Source: Codonopsis lanceolata (taxonomy: Eukaryota; Streptophyta; Magnoliopsida; Asterales; Campanulaceae). From it: a stretch of DNA of 64,000 nucleotides. Where the stretch lies: contig CM028378.1 of assembly GCA_013146195.2 (NCBI GenBank), positions 87,974,295-88,038,294 of the forward strand, given 5' to 3'. Below, piece by piece: positions 1 to 10,913 of the stretch (position 1 is its first letter; every line of letters begins with the position of its first letter). The translations under genes were made by a program, and so were the position numbers. The notes beneath the pieces are model-generated. The model worked only from the letters and a program-made list of their open reading frames with translations. It had not been told where the DNA came from and did not search any database.

Positions 1-152
1 TGTAGGTTTGGACAAAACTGCTTAATAACTAATTACTTTTAACTTATATTTGTATACTTTAAATTTACAACTCACTGAAATATCCGCCACCAATTGCAAG
101 AGCCAAAATATCAACACCTGCTTGTCCTGCAAAATCGTCATCACTGCTGACA

Positions 153-518
153 CTACGTAAATAGAAAATGTATCCCAATGTCCGCGTTCGCATTCGCAAC
201 TTGAAGTGGCGTATCTCCTCTATTATTACTAATATAGAGCAATGATGGATTCTTTTCAACCAAGATCTTTGCGACCTCGGTGTTTCCAACGGTTGAGGCA
301 ACACTCGAAGGTGTTTCATCCGAGCTCTTTTTATGACCAAAGCCTCTTTGGGCAAACGTTCCACTAGCTTCTTGACAAAATGAATAGTCTTTTCGGTTTG
401 CAGACTTAAGCGCCACGTGGAGAAGTGTCTCTTGGTTTCTGAGATGATGGTTGTTCTTATGCGTCGTTGTCTTTGTCCAAGAATGTTTTAAACTGCCGCT
501 TCCCAGTCCACCGATCAC
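153..518 (-). pseudogene. Ankyrin-repeat protein fragment, copy 1
   Basis: The minus-strand frame of about 120 residues contains ETLLHVAL and, later, VGNTEVAKILVEKNPSLLY followed by NNRGDTPLQVA. These match the helix-turn-helix pattern of ankyrin repeats, which mediate protein-protein contacts. The spacing and the LLHVA and TPLQVA words suggest the plant ankyrin/PGG (ACD6-like) type, but no transmembrane PGG domain is present. The fragment covers only about two or three repeats, has no supported start or splice signals, and is duplicated in the next unit. It is most likely a captured or decayed gene piece. The family call rests on motif resemblance only. Confidence 0.5.
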
Positions 519-978
519 AAGTCGACAAATTTGTACAATGGCGAGGTACCGGCTAACATCATTCCTGCAATTTTAGGGCAACAGCAGTAGCAGATTGGGT
601 CTTCACCAATCGATCACAACATAAATATTAAAATACAATACTACTATTTAAATTACTAGTCAAGTGCAGCGCGTGTTGCATCGTGTTGCGTATGTTGCAC
701 GTGTTGTTAATGATTTTTTAGTGAAATGCTATTTCCACTACATTTTTTACTTATCTACCACATTATTAGTTATTACTTTTTAACTTATGTAGGTTTGGAC
801 AAAGCTGCTTAATAATTAATTACTTTTAACTTATATTTGTATACTTTAAATTTACAACTCAACTTTGAAATATCCGCCACCAATTGCAAGAGCCAACATA
901 TATCAGCACTGCTTGTCTTTGCCAATCGTCATCACTGGCGACACTCGTAAATAAGAAAATGTATCCCAATGTCCCGCA

Positions 979-1311
979 TTAACAACAAGTATCTCCTATT
1001 ATTACTAATATAGAGCAATGATGGATTCTTTTCAACCAAGATCTTTGCGGCCTCGGTGTTTCCAACGGTTGAGGCAACACTGAGTGTTTCATCAAGCTCT
1101 TTTTATGACCAAAGCCTCCTTGGGCAAACGTTCCACTAGCTTCTTGACAAAATGAATAGTTTTTACGGTACTTAGCGCCACGTGGAAAGTGTCTCTTGGT
1201 TTCCTGAGATGATGGTTGTTGTTGCGTCGTTGTCTTTGTCCAAGAATGTTTTAGGCGCCTCCCGATCACCACAAGTCGGCTTTGTACAATGGCGGTACCG
1301 GCTAACATCAT
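979..1311 (-). pseudogene. Ankyrin-repeat protein fragment, copy 2 (more decayed)
   Basis: This is the second copy of the fragment at 153-518. It still encodes the SFCQEASGTFAQ and GHKKS words, but small deletions shift the frame so that the ankyrin consensus is split between frames (VLPQPLETPRPQRSWLKRIHH is the shifted version of the repeat). No intact ankyrin repeat remains. It is a pseudogene relative to copy 1. Confidence 0.5.
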
Positions 1312-1610
1312 TTGTGTTTAGAACAGCTAACGGCAGTGGGGTCTTCACGATCGATCCAACATAAATATTAAAATACAATACTACTATTTAAGAATTACTA
1401 GTCAAGTGCGCGTGTTGCCTTGCGTTGCGTATGTTGCCGCGTGTTGTTGTTAATGATTTTTTAGTGAAATGCTATTTCCACTACATTTTTACTTATCTAC
1501 CACATTATTGTTATTACTTTTAACTTATGTAGGTTTGAGCTAAGCAATAATTAATTATTTTTAACTTATATTTGTATACTTTAAATTTACAACTCTTGAA
1601 ATATCAACAA

Positions 1611-1710
1611 NNNNNNNNNNNNNNNNNNNNNNNNNNNNNNNNNNNNNNNNNNNNNNNNNNNNNNNNNNNNNNNNNNNNNNNNNNNNNNNNNNNNNNNNNN
1701 NNNNNNNNNN
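1611..1710. other. Assembly gap (100 N)
   Basis: Exactly 100 N bases, the usual placeholder for a gap of unknown size. Sequence on its two sides belongs to different repeats (ankyrin tandem unit on the left, Ogre-like leader on the right), so the gap may hide the rest of both. Confidence 0.99.
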
Positions 1711-2697
1711 GCTTTTCGCCTTTATTCAAGCTTTCGATACCTTCCGATCCGATCTCGCACTCGATCTGATCAACCCGCCAATACCGTTTCTCGGCTTCTT
1801 TCCGCATTCGGCCAGTTTCGGGAAAATGGGTTTGGGTATCGGAAGGTCGGCGAAGGCTTTTTCTTCTCGGCTTGAGTACAACGTGCTTTTATCGATTATA
1901 TTTTATTATTTATTATTTTCTACAAAATGATCGGATAAGCACCCGCTTAATTTTGACGGCCCTGTGACTTTTCGAACAATGGATTCTTTCTCCGCAGTAT
2001 AGGACCGTGATTCCACTCGCCTTCGACTCCTCGAGACGGATCGATCCCGCGAAGGGCCTATACTCTTCCTGATCCACCATTCGAAATGATCTAGGTCGAA
2101 AGCATTTGAAAATAATAAGTCGCCTCGGTATTTTTTTTTTTTGACTTGCATATTTTTTTTTCGGCTTGCACATTTTTTTTTTGACTTGCGCACATTTTTT
2201 CTTTTTGACTTGCGCATTTTTTTTTTGACTGACCGACCCACATTTAAAATGCAAAACCGGTCGGTCCTTGAAGTGTCCTAAAAATCTATATGTGGTCTAA
2301 CGTTGGCTCTCATGCAGGGGTAGGTTGGCCGTAAAGAGTCGAATATATTTATATGCATGTGCGCTGTGCGGTATCTAAAAAGCAAAAAAAAAGTTTTTTT
2401 TTAAGATATAGAAAATAGAAAGTAAAAACAGATATAGCATGTCTTGCTGTTGTGTATGGATTTTCTGACTTTTTAGTTTAAACGCGAGCAAGCAAGCATA
2501 CCATCAAGAAATAGAAAGAAAAAGGGGGAATTTATCTATTTCTAGAAAATAGGTCCTAATCCCCAAAATAAAATGACGTAATGAGTGCATATATATGTAT
2601 GTATTTATGCATGAAAATAAAGCTAATAACATAATATAAGGCCGAAAATGAAAAGATTTTAAAAATAAAGCCAATTTGTTGTCGCCCGAAATAAAAA

Positions 2698-2797
<100 letters not shown>

Positions 2798-2982
2798 AAT
2801 AATATTTTCAAGTATATCCGTAATGTTGTTTGAAATGAAATTGCTGCAAGATGGAGGATCATATCCACAAATATAGACTGTTTAAATTAATATAACAAGC
2901 ATACTTTAACCAGAAAAAAAAGAAAAAAAAGTTTGTTATTGAGTCTAGCCCTCCATTTTTATTCATTAAAATAAAAACGATC

Positions 2983-3000
2983 TCCCCGAAGAGAGTCGCC
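2983..3000 (-). other. Primer-binding site of the minus-strand Ogre-like element
   Basis: On the minus strand this reads GGCGACTCTCTTCGGGGA, 3 nt from the LTR end. It matches the site TGGCGACTCTGCTGGGGA next to the LTR at 20221 in most positions. Ogre/Tat elements are known to use a tRNA-Arg primer with a site of this type. The tRNA assignment comes from family knowledge and was not tested. Confidence 0.6.
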
Positions 3001-3202
3001 CTTTGTGGGTTCCCTGAAATGCGGTGCTCCAGCGCCGCGCCCTCGATGGATAAGTGCTTGTCGTCCGCGGATGCGGTGACATCCACTTGCTCCTTCCACC
3101 CTCCCTTGTCTAGGGAGGGCGAAAATCAAAAGTGCGGGAGGAGTCTTTGTCGAATAAGCGTTGGAATGCGCCTCGGTTGCCTTTAGTAGATTTTTGATCC
3201 AA

Positions 3203-3528
3203 TATGAGAGCTTTGGAATTTCTATGTCAAGTTATCCCTTTTTTAGGGGATATCAGGATATAGGAATACATCACCTTTCCATTCTCATTCTCCCTTGTTT
3301 ATGGGAGAACGTGAAAGTGCAAAGAAAGATGTTGCAGCGCCCCCACTATGGATTTTATGAAAATAGCCTTATGGCCTATTTCGGATCACTATGAGTGCTT
3401 TGGGTTTTCTACGTCAAGTTATCCCTTGTTTAGGGGATACCAGGACATAGGAATACATCACCTTTCCATTCCCATTCTCCCTTTTTTAGGGGAGAACGTG
3501 AAAGTGCAAAGAAAGATGTTGCGAGGCC
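3203..3528. repeat. 187-bp tandem duplication inside the LTR
   Basis: The segment starting TATGAG at 3203 recurs at 3390 (period 187). Both copies share the order AAGTTATCCCTT, AGGGGATA, AGGAATACATCACC, GGGAGAACGTG and AAGAAAGATGTTGC. It is specific to this LTR copy; the other Ogre-like LTRs in the window lack it. Two apparent short ORFs here are just the two repeat copies. Confidence 0.85.
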
Positions 3529-4177
3529 CCACTGGATCCAAAATGTTTTTAGAGTCGCCATCTTTATTTTAAGGCAAAAATAAAGAAAACCGAAAAAAAA
3601 AACCGAGAGATGATTGAAAACGGGTTCTGGAGGCTAAGTTCTGAGTTGGGAAGGTGTTAGGCACCCAAATGCTCTTTCGGTCTCAAAACGTTTTTGGCTA
3701 AAGTATGCTTTTTGTTATATTTATTAAACGTATAAATAAAACATTAACTGCCTACAAATACATCCATTACATCTATATTATTTACGGACTTACAACAATC
3801 TCTTTTACAAACAATTACAAATATACTTGAAAATATTTTGTCATTATAACGGCTACATTTAGTATTATTTCCTAACAAAATCCGGGCAGCACAACTGCTT
3901 ATATATTTACATTGGACCGGATTGGAAATAATACTCTTACAAATAAAGACTTTAATGAATAAATAAAGCAAATAATTACAAATACATCTGAAAAGATTTG
4001 GCCATAGTAATGACTACATTTAGCACTATTTCCTAATTAAATCCGGGCAGCACAACTGCTTATATGGCTACATTGGGCCGGACTGGAAATAATACTTTTA
4101 CAAACAAATGTAAGACTTTAAAGTAAAAACTTACAGACAGCCTAGGGTGTGCTCGCTCTGTCCCTCGAGGAGAGAGA

Positions 4178-4207
4178 GTCTTTTTGTTGTTGTTGTTGTT
4201 GTTGTTG
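4178..4207. repeat. (GTT)n microsatellite in LTR
   Basis: A run of about nine GTT/TTG units, followed by GTGTG-rich sequence. On the minus strand this would be (AAC)n in the transcribed part of the LTR. Confidence 0.85.
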
Positions 4208-4959
4208 TGTGTTTGTGTGTTGTGTGAATTTGGGCAGCGTGACTGCTCTGGAAAGTTACTTTCGGCCTATGGTTTTGTGCAGGATAACTGTTTGTTTTTG
4301 GTTGTTTGTTGGCTTGAGGTAGGCTAAAATCGGGCAGAATAACGGCTTATTTCAAAGCGATTTGGCCTTTTAAATTGGGCAGAGCAACTGCTCTTTCCAC
4401 GATATTTGGACCGGGAAAAAAGGGTGGATACCTAGCTGGGGGCTAAGGTACACTTCTACCGGTTGGTTTTGTGTTTGGAGGAAGTTTGGCAGGGTTTCAA
4501 GGCTTTTTGACGTGATCACTCACTATCTCACATCGCTCTCTAATTCTCCAACAGGTAATAACGTTAGCGAGCTGGAAGCTTCTGCAGAAGAATTCTTCTT
4601 CTCGAACGAGGCCAGGGCCGCTATTTATAGGAGGAAGCAGGGACATCGGCGAATTTAATTTCCTTCTTCACGTTTTGGTTGTACCTTTATGCGTTGATGA
4701 TTGCATTTTACTCACAAATGTTTGTCAGGTTTGGGTGTTATTTGGGCGCCAAGCCCAAATATTATGGGAGAACCACGCCCACTATTCAAAGTTTGTCATT
4801 TTTGAACACTCGTGCCCTCAGCTGGTTCGTCCTTTGCGCGTGATCTGCTTTGTCCTTTTGCACTTTTAACCCTGTAACTTGACATTTGTTAATGTTTTAA
4901 CAGGTCTTGATATTTTTTGTCATGTCACATATCAGGGGTACGAAATTGGGGTGTCTACA

Positions 4960-5115
4960 CCACTGTGTTATTATGTTTCGCTTCCGCATGTGTTTTAAGT
5001 TGTTGGTGTATTGCCGTTATGGCCTTACCCATTATTTGTTATTTGCTTGTTGATATTTGTTTCCCGACGGCACGACCTTGGGATCTCGTCTTGGGATCCG
5101 GGTCGGGTCGTCACA
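4960..5115 (+). repeat. 3' end of the 5' LTR of gypsy element A
   Basis: This stretch is homologous to the last 155 bp of the long gypsy LTR ending at 38000. Both contain TGTTATTAcGTTTCGCTT-like sequence, GTTATGGCCTTACCCATTA, a CGGCACGAC block and the end GTCGGGTCGTCACA. The LTR ends at 5115 in CA and is followed at once by a primer-binding site. Upstream it is interrupted at 4960 by the minus-strand Ogre-like element, so most of this LTR is not contiguous here. Confidence 0.8.
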
Positions 5116-5117
5116 GT

Positions 5118-5128
5118 TGGTATCAGAG
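5118..5128 (+). other. tRNA-iMet primer-binding site of gypsy element A
   Basis: TGGTATCAGAG starts 2 nt after the LTR end TCACA. This is the complement of the initiator tRNA-Met 3' end used by many plant copia and gypsy elements. It fixes the LTR boundary and the plus orientation of the element. Confidence 0.9.
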
Positions 5129-5232
5129 ATATTATTATAAATTTAGCTTTCAGCCGGGATAGGTTCCTTGGCTTAGGGGTTGGTTTTGTGTGATAGATTT
5201 ATTTTAACGCCGAGGTGTTATTGTAGGTTAAG

Positions 5233-7363
5233 ATGTTGGATACTAGGGAAGGCGCTAAATCGGAGGTGGTACCCAGGCGCCGTAGAGTGCGAGCGATGGC
5301 GTAAATGCTAATGAGAACCGGCACGAATATTCCTCCACTTCGGACACCGGAGGAGCAGTTTGACGCTATGGCTACTATGTATCGGGGTATGCTTGCTATG
5401 ATGAATGATAGGGGTGTGCACGGGCCCTAAGCCTGCGGGCATTGGCAATGCCCAGTATGGGCCCATCAAGCAGCGGGCATTAGATTTAAAAGCCCAGTAC
5501 TATTGATCAGCCCATGGGCATTAGTGGACTGCCACGGCTTGACCGGTATTGAGCACGTGGGCACAGCCAAATTTATTTGTTTATGTTTTTAAATAATTTT
5601 ACTGTTTTCTCATTCAAAATTTGGGTCTCAGCTTTCAGCCCATCAATTCATTGCCATGAACTTTTTTTTTTTCAAACTATTATACTAGAAAATTTGAAAT
5701 AAAACATAGTTGAAGTGAAAGAAAAGGAAGAGAAACAACTAAGTTAAAATACAAATTCAGTATGTAGTAAACGGATTCATATAACTCGACATTACCGATG
5801 TCAAATTTTAATCTTGCATGTGATGAGATTGAGAATAGAATATCAATAGATGTATATATGATTGAGTAATTAATTATTAAAATAATGGGGTTTGACTTTT
5901 AGGTTTTTATTTTTAGCAATAGCTTTATTAGTTGAAGTGTATTTATTATACTATTACTATATTTATAGATTATAATTTATAACTTATAATATATAAATAT
6001 AGTAATAGTATAATACACATAAATTAAATATATAGGATTTGGTCAAAGATCTATAATTAAAAAAATTAAAAAAGTTATCATATAAGAGGACTGCCGGGTA
6101 GCCAGGGAGCGCTTGAAGGCCCAGTAGAGCCCAAGACCACGGGCATTTGACTCATCTAAAGCCCAGTACTATGTAGTGCCCATGGGCACGGGTTCCATGG
6201 CCCGGGCACTGACGGGCTTTAACGGGCATAATGGGCATTGACGGGCTCTGCTCACCCCTAATGAATGAGATGAACCAAAGGGGATTTGGTAGAGTTGAAC
6301 CACAACAAGTACCACAGCCAAAGCCACAAGTTGAGAGACAAAGGCAGGATGCTAGACATCATGAAAATTCTATGCTTGAGAAGTTTGTGAAGCTGAAGTC
6401 GAGACAGTTTGATGGGGAGCCGGACGCTGCGAAAGCCGAGTTATGGATTGAGCACTTAGAGAAGATATTTGCACCTTTGGGTTGTGATGATGAACAGAAG
6501 GTTGTTTTGGCAGTGTTCAAGCTTGAGGGTGCAGCGGAGCATTGGTGGCAAGTTCTTAGGGAGAGTTGGGACATGCTTAGAGTTCCTCACATATGGCCTA
6601 ACTTTGTTCGGGAGTTTAGAGCTTCTTATGTACCTGAAGTTGTTCGAGAGAAAAGAGAGAAGGAATTTCTTGATTTGGTGCAGGGAAGTATGACTGTCTC
6701 ACAGTATTCGGCAAGATTTACGGAGTTGGCTCGCTATTGCACACACTTGATTCCAGATGAGGCTAGGAGGACTCAGAAATTTGTGAAGGGTTTGAGAACT
6801 GAGTTTAGGAAGCAGCTACTATCTCATCAGTTTGTGGAGTATAGGAAGGCAGTTAATAGAGCCTACATCATTGAGAGGGATATTGAGGAGCATCGTGCTA
6901 TGCATATGTTGGGTTCTTCTCAGCAGTCTAAGCAGTCTTCTGGGCGAGGTAATGGATCGGGTAGCCATGGAAACTATAGTGGGAACAATGATCGCAAGAA
7001 GGGAAGTGGAAAATCTAATTATGAAGGGCATGCGAAGAATCAGTCAAGTGGCAAAAGGGCTAGTACTACACCTATTCAGGGAGATCGTAGTGTGGTATTG
7101 GTATGCTCTTATTGGTCGAAGCTGGGCACACGGAGGATAGATGCTGGAGCAAGAATGGAGCACCGATGGAGTGTTACTACTGTGGATCTTCGGGGCACAT
7201 GAAGAAGAATTGTCCTAAATTGAAAAACAACCAGTCAGGGGGTTCGAGTCAGCCTACAGTTGGGATGAAGAGAGATAGCGATGGTAAAGCTAAGGTGCAG
7301 GGTCGCGTGTTTGCTTTAGATCAGAGGGGAGTGCCTGAGTCTACGACAGTTATTGGAGGTACC
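5233..7363 (+). pseudogene. Ty3/gypsy gag (element A), interrupted by a hAT-like element
   Basis: Gag forms the retrotransposon particle and binds its RNA. The first ATG after the PBS is at 5233, with an in-frame stop near 5299. The frame resumes and runs into the hAT-like insertion (5409-6260). Removing the insertion plus one 8-bp duplication restores the frame (MMNEMNQRGF). The core from about 6380 to 6900 is a Retrotrans_gag domain (RQFDGEPDAAKAELWIEHLE, WPNFVREFRASYVPEV). Two CCHC knuckles follow near 7100-7215. The first has Trp for its second Cys (CSYW) and a 1-base frameshift inside it; the second (CYYCGSSGHMKKNC) is intact in the next frame. The coding region stops at 7363, where copia sequence is joined. 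No protease or RT of this element is found. Confidence 0.85.
5409..6260. mobile_element. Non-autonomous hAT-like element with 8-bp TSD
   Basis: The element begins TAGGGGTG and ends CACCCCTA, and is flanked by a perfect 8-bp duplication ATGAATGA at 5401-5408 and 6261-6268. The 8-bp TSD and short TAGGGGTG ends are hAT features. Inner ends are rich in CGGGC/GCCCG words (GCACGGGCCC on the left, GACGGGC on the right); the middle is AT-rich. It is 852 bp with no transposase. The empty site in gag is in frame, so this is a clean insertion into a once-open gag. Confidence 0.9.
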
Positions 7364-7379
7364 GTTACTCATTTACTTC

Positions 7380-8008
7380 TGGAGAAAAAAATGCTCTTAA
7401 TGTATTTATCAACATCAAGTCATCATACTCAGTGCATTCAAAAGATCATAAACTCATCAAAGAAGTCCTCAACAATAACAAGAAGATATGCATCAAATGT
7501 TACTCATTTACTTCTTATTGTTGTATTCATTATTATTCTTCTGCATCTTGAATATTCTGTTTTCCAGATATTCAAATCCCCCACCCTCAAACACAAGTCA
7601 AATATTTGGTACACGATCCATTATAGATTTCTGTAATAAAACTAGTGGAAAATATAGTGCACATTCAAATCCAAGGTTGACTACTTTGGTGGTGGACGTA
7701 GCACTCTTTATAGTGCGAACCATCTCAAAATAAATGTTTTATTTGTGTTCTGTTGCTTACTGCTTTATATTGTTATCTTTCTCTTGGCTTATTCCTTTGA
7801 GCTGCAAACTTCAGTAAACAGCCAAGTCTACTAGTAGTGCTTCACCAGCAGACTTAGTCTGTCTTCCTTGCAAGTCTTCCGTTATTTCAACCTTTTCAAT
7901 AGGTTGTAAGTACTTGTTTTAGGAACTATTACGAAAAGTTTTTAATTGTTACTAGGCTATTCAACCCCCCCCCTTTCTAGCCTAGTATTGTGCTCTTTGG
8001 AACTAACA
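7380..8008 (+). repeat. Copia 5' LTR, 5'-truncated
   Basis: This aligns with the 3' LTR from about 25110 onward (GAAAAAAATGCTCT, ATTCAAATCCCCCACCC, AGTGGAAAATATAGTGCACA) and ends AACTAACA, two bases before the PBS. The first 612 bp of the LTR, including the TATA box seen at 25086 in the 3' LTR, are missing. At the junction, 17 bases (7364-7380) repeat sequence found at 7499-7515 inside the same LTR. Confidence 0.85.
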
Positions 8009-8010
8009 AT

Positions 8011-8022
8011 TGGTATCAGAGC
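8011..8022 (+). other. tRNA-iMet primer-binding site of the copia element
   Basis: TGGTATCAGAGC lies two bases after the LTR end AACTAACA. It is complementary to the initiator tRNA-Met 3' end, standard for plant copia elements. Confidence 0.92.
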
Positions 8023-8078
8023 TTAACTCTTCGAAAACAAGTTTTTCCAAAATTAACCTCTTAAGAGATAAAGATCCA

Positions 8079-9645
8079 ATGGCACAGACACATTATATGC
8101 TACCTACGTCAAATGTGAGCCACGCCCTAATATTGGACGAAGGACATTTCGATGTTTGGAAAGATAAGATAATGCGTCGCATGAACTCTATTGACAACAA
8201 GTTATAGAAGTGCGTACTAGGAGGACGTCATGTACTAAAGAATGCAAATCTTCTTGCAATCGTTGATGGTAATCCCCCAGAAGTTTCAAAAGAAGAAACT
8301 GAATGGACAGATGATGAAAGGAAGCTAGTAGAGCTAGACAGTAAAGCTATAAACATAATTATAAGCTCTCTAGACACTAACACCTATCAACAAGTGATCC
8401 GGTGTACATCTACCAAAGAGATGTGGGAAGCTCTTGTTGAATACTTGGAAGGTGACCAAGATACAAAAGACAACAGGAAGTACACCTTCATCCAGCAATT
8501 TGACTCCTTCAAAAAGGATCCTAAGGAAACCTTGAGACAAGCATATGATCGTTTCAGCGAGGTAATTAATAGCTCCTTTTCTCTAGGTAAAACTTATGGC
8601 AAGAAAGAAATGAACATGAGCTCTCATGGCGATATCTTTGTCATGTTAAGATATCGCCATGAAAGAATCTAAAAACTTGAATGAAATGACTCTTCGTAGT
8701 TTTTATGCAAGTTTGAAGGTTTATGAGCTCGAAGTCAGTCAAGCTCTAGAGCAGGACAAGCAGTTCAAAACTCTGTCCTTGCCAGCCATGGAAAAAGAAG
8801 CCATTCCAATTGATGACTAACCCTCCACTTCATCCAATGAAAATAATTTTCTTTCTGATGAACAATTTGCTTTGTTTGTAAAATGTTTAAAGAAATTTTC
8901 AAAATATGGAAGGAAGGACACACACCAGCAGCCTTTCAGAAAGACTGCTGAAACCTCATCTAACAATGAGCTTGTGTGTTATAACTGTAGGAAACCTGGT
9001 CATTTTGCTTCCAAATGCCCAAAGCCAAAATTTGAAGCATACCGAAAACCTCCTTATAAGAAATTTCAAAAACAAAAGGGTATGCTGGCTGAGGACAATG
9101 ATGAGAAACAAGTTGCTACATGGTTTGAGACTGATTCAGAAAAGGATGAGGACGACTGTGAGCAAGCCAATACATGCTTAATAGCTCAAGAATCAAGTCT
9201 CACCTATGACTCTGAACATGAAGTCGAAATCTTACCTCATCCTTTTGAAGAGGTTGAGACCAACTGCGAAAACTTCAGTAAGGAATAACTGCTCAAGGAT
9301 AATCAAGATATGTTTGAGGAGATCAACACCTTCAGAGTAGCCTATGTAAAACTCGCAAAGAACTATGAAAATCTTGTTGCTGAGAAATCTATGCTGGCTG
9401 TTGAGGTTCAAACTCTCAATACATGTCAACAAGAGAGTATCAAGATAAAAGGAGAAAACAAATTTCTTTGTACCAAAGTTGAATGCTTTGTTGAGCACAT
9501 CAAAGGACTAGACCAGGAGAAAATTTCCTTGCAAAAGTTGATTGACTCCTGGAACAGATCAAAGGAAACCTTCGAAGGAATCCTATCTAGCCAAAAGCCA
9601 AGTGGAGATAAATCAGGCTTAGGCTACAATGATGAGCCCAACTAG
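8079..9645 (+). pseudogene. Copia gag (SIRE-type) pseudogene
   Basis: The ATG at 8079 (MAQTHYMLPT) follows the PBS by about 60 nt. The frame reads through a TAG at 8205 to CTSTKEMWEALVEYLEGDQD and KETLRQAYDRFSEVINS, the capsid-like UBN2/DUF4219 region of copia gag. A rearrangement near 8624-8662 removes part of the C-terminal capsid and leaves a hairpin. Further stops occur near 8670 and 8818. The zinc knuckle CYNCRKPGHFASKC (8971-9015) is intact. It is followed by an acidic stretch and a coiled-coil-like region (9310-9645) ending in LIDSWNRSKETFEGILSSQK and KSGLGY, typical of SIRE gag. The protein would package RNA. It is not functional as it stands. Confidence 0.85.
8624..8662. repeat. 15-bp inverted repeat with 9-nt loop in gag
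   Basis: The arm TCATGGCGATATCTT at 8624-8638 is the exact reverse complement of 8648-8662, with loop TGTCATGTT. It sits where the conserved part of gag between GKTYGKKEMN and IAMKESKNL is missing, so it marks a rearrangement rather than a conserved signal. Confidence 0.9.
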
Positions 9646-10327
9646 CAAGCTCTTCTGTCACAGAGGAAGGTGAAACCTCCAATACTGCTGTTGATCTTTC
9701 CTTCTCCAAACAGACCTTTGGTAACAAGGGTAAACATGGAATTGGTTACACAAGCATACCACATGTTTACCCTAAGGCTCACAAAGGGAAAGCCAAAGTT
9801 GCTACTTCTAAAGAGAAACTTGCAATAGGAACAGTAGAGAAATCTAAGTCTATCGACAGCGGCTCTGCTAAGGCAAAGTCTGCTGGCAATAAACAAACGA
9901 AATCTCTACTGGTACCTTTCAAGTTTATCTATGAAATGGCTAAGGCTCCCAAGCCAGTTGACACTAAACTTAAAGGAGTTCTGATAGATGCTCCTAAATC
10001 TGTTAACAACAGAACAGCCAAGGCTAGGTGTGAGTGCCCCGTTTTTCGACCGATCCCCCGCTGATGAAAGTGCGGGTCGTTTCAAAACCTTTAAGGCGCG
10101 TGGAATACGCATGGCCTCAATTGTGGACTCAAAATATGATCAACAGAGTCGCCATCTTTATTTAAAGGAAAAACAAAGAAAAACCAAATGTAACCAGATT
10201 TGCAAAGGGTTCGAAGGCTAAGTTACGAGGTGGGAAGGGGTTAGGCACCCAACTCGCCCTTTCGGTCTCAAAATAGGTTTTAGCTAAAATATGTTTTTAT
10301 ATATTTATTGAGCAGATCAAATAAATC

Positions 10328-10329
<2 letters not shown>

Positions 10330-10389
<60 letters not shown>
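10330..10389. repeat. (TA)n microsatellite
   Basis: About 30 TA dinucleotides inside the Ogre-like solo LTR. The corresponding place in the LTR at 18871 (around 19895-19920) has only a short TA stretch, so the expansion is copy-specific. Confidence 0.97.
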
Positions 10390-10391
<2 letters not shown>

Positions 10392-10913
10392 GTACATATA
10401 TTATTACAAACTTGCAACAATCTCCTTCCTGGAGTTACAAATACATTTATAAAATTTTGGCCATAATAATGGCTCTTTTTAGTGATATTTCATATAGAAA
10501 TTCGGACAACATAACTACTTATTTTTCTTATATCGGGCTAATCTAAATAGCACTTTTATATATAAAAACTTTAAATAGCCTACATTTTGAAGCGTGGGGG
10601 TCTTATCCCGTACTAACTAGCTTCTATTAGATTTTAGGGCTTTGTCCTTCCGGGAGAGAGAGCCTTTTTGATGATGTTTTGTTGTTGCGGGGATTCGGGC
10701 AGAGTAACTACTTCCGAAAGTTTCTTTTCGGCCTCGGGATCCGGGGGGAGCAACTACTTGCTTTTGTTGTTGTTGTTTGCTTGCTAACGGCAGAAATCGG
10801 GCAGAGCAACTGCTTATTTTTTTTGTTGATTTGGCGTATGGATTCGGGTAGGGCAACTGCTCTTTTTGAGACTTTTGGACCGGTTGAATAGAGCGGAATC
10901 CTAACAGGGCAAC

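Larger units (their letters stand above)
1..1610. repeat. Tandem array of a ~0.75-kb ankyrin-fragment unit (2.1 copies)
   Basis: The start TGTAGGTTTGG recurs at 1, 788 and, slightly altered, at 1528, giving two units of about 787 and 740 bp and a third cut off by the assembly gap. Both full units contain the same minus-strand ankyrin-like fragment followed by the same AT-rich tail. The copies differ by many 1-10 base insertions and deletions as well as substitutions. This could mean old relaxed pseudogene copies or uncorrected long-read errors beside the gap. Confidence 0.8.
3004..4959 (-). repeat. Ogre-like LTR, minus strand (5' LTR)
   Basis: The plus-strand ends are TGTGGGTTCC at 3004 and GGGGTGTCTACA at 4959. 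Read on the minus strand the LTR therefore begins TGTAGACACCCC, as in the other Ogre-like LTRs here, and ends CA. It carries the GAGTCGCCATCTTTATTT block (3552 onwards) and the GTTAGGCACCCAA block (3657 onwards) shared with 10150, 20030 and 52990. A TATA box (CCTATAAATAGC, minus strand) lies near 4620-4631. Five GGGCAGnnnAACTGCT-type motifs lie at 3884, 4045, 4232, 4332 and 4378. At 1956 bp it is longer than the others, partly because of the 187-bp tandem duplication at 3203. Confidence 0.75.
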
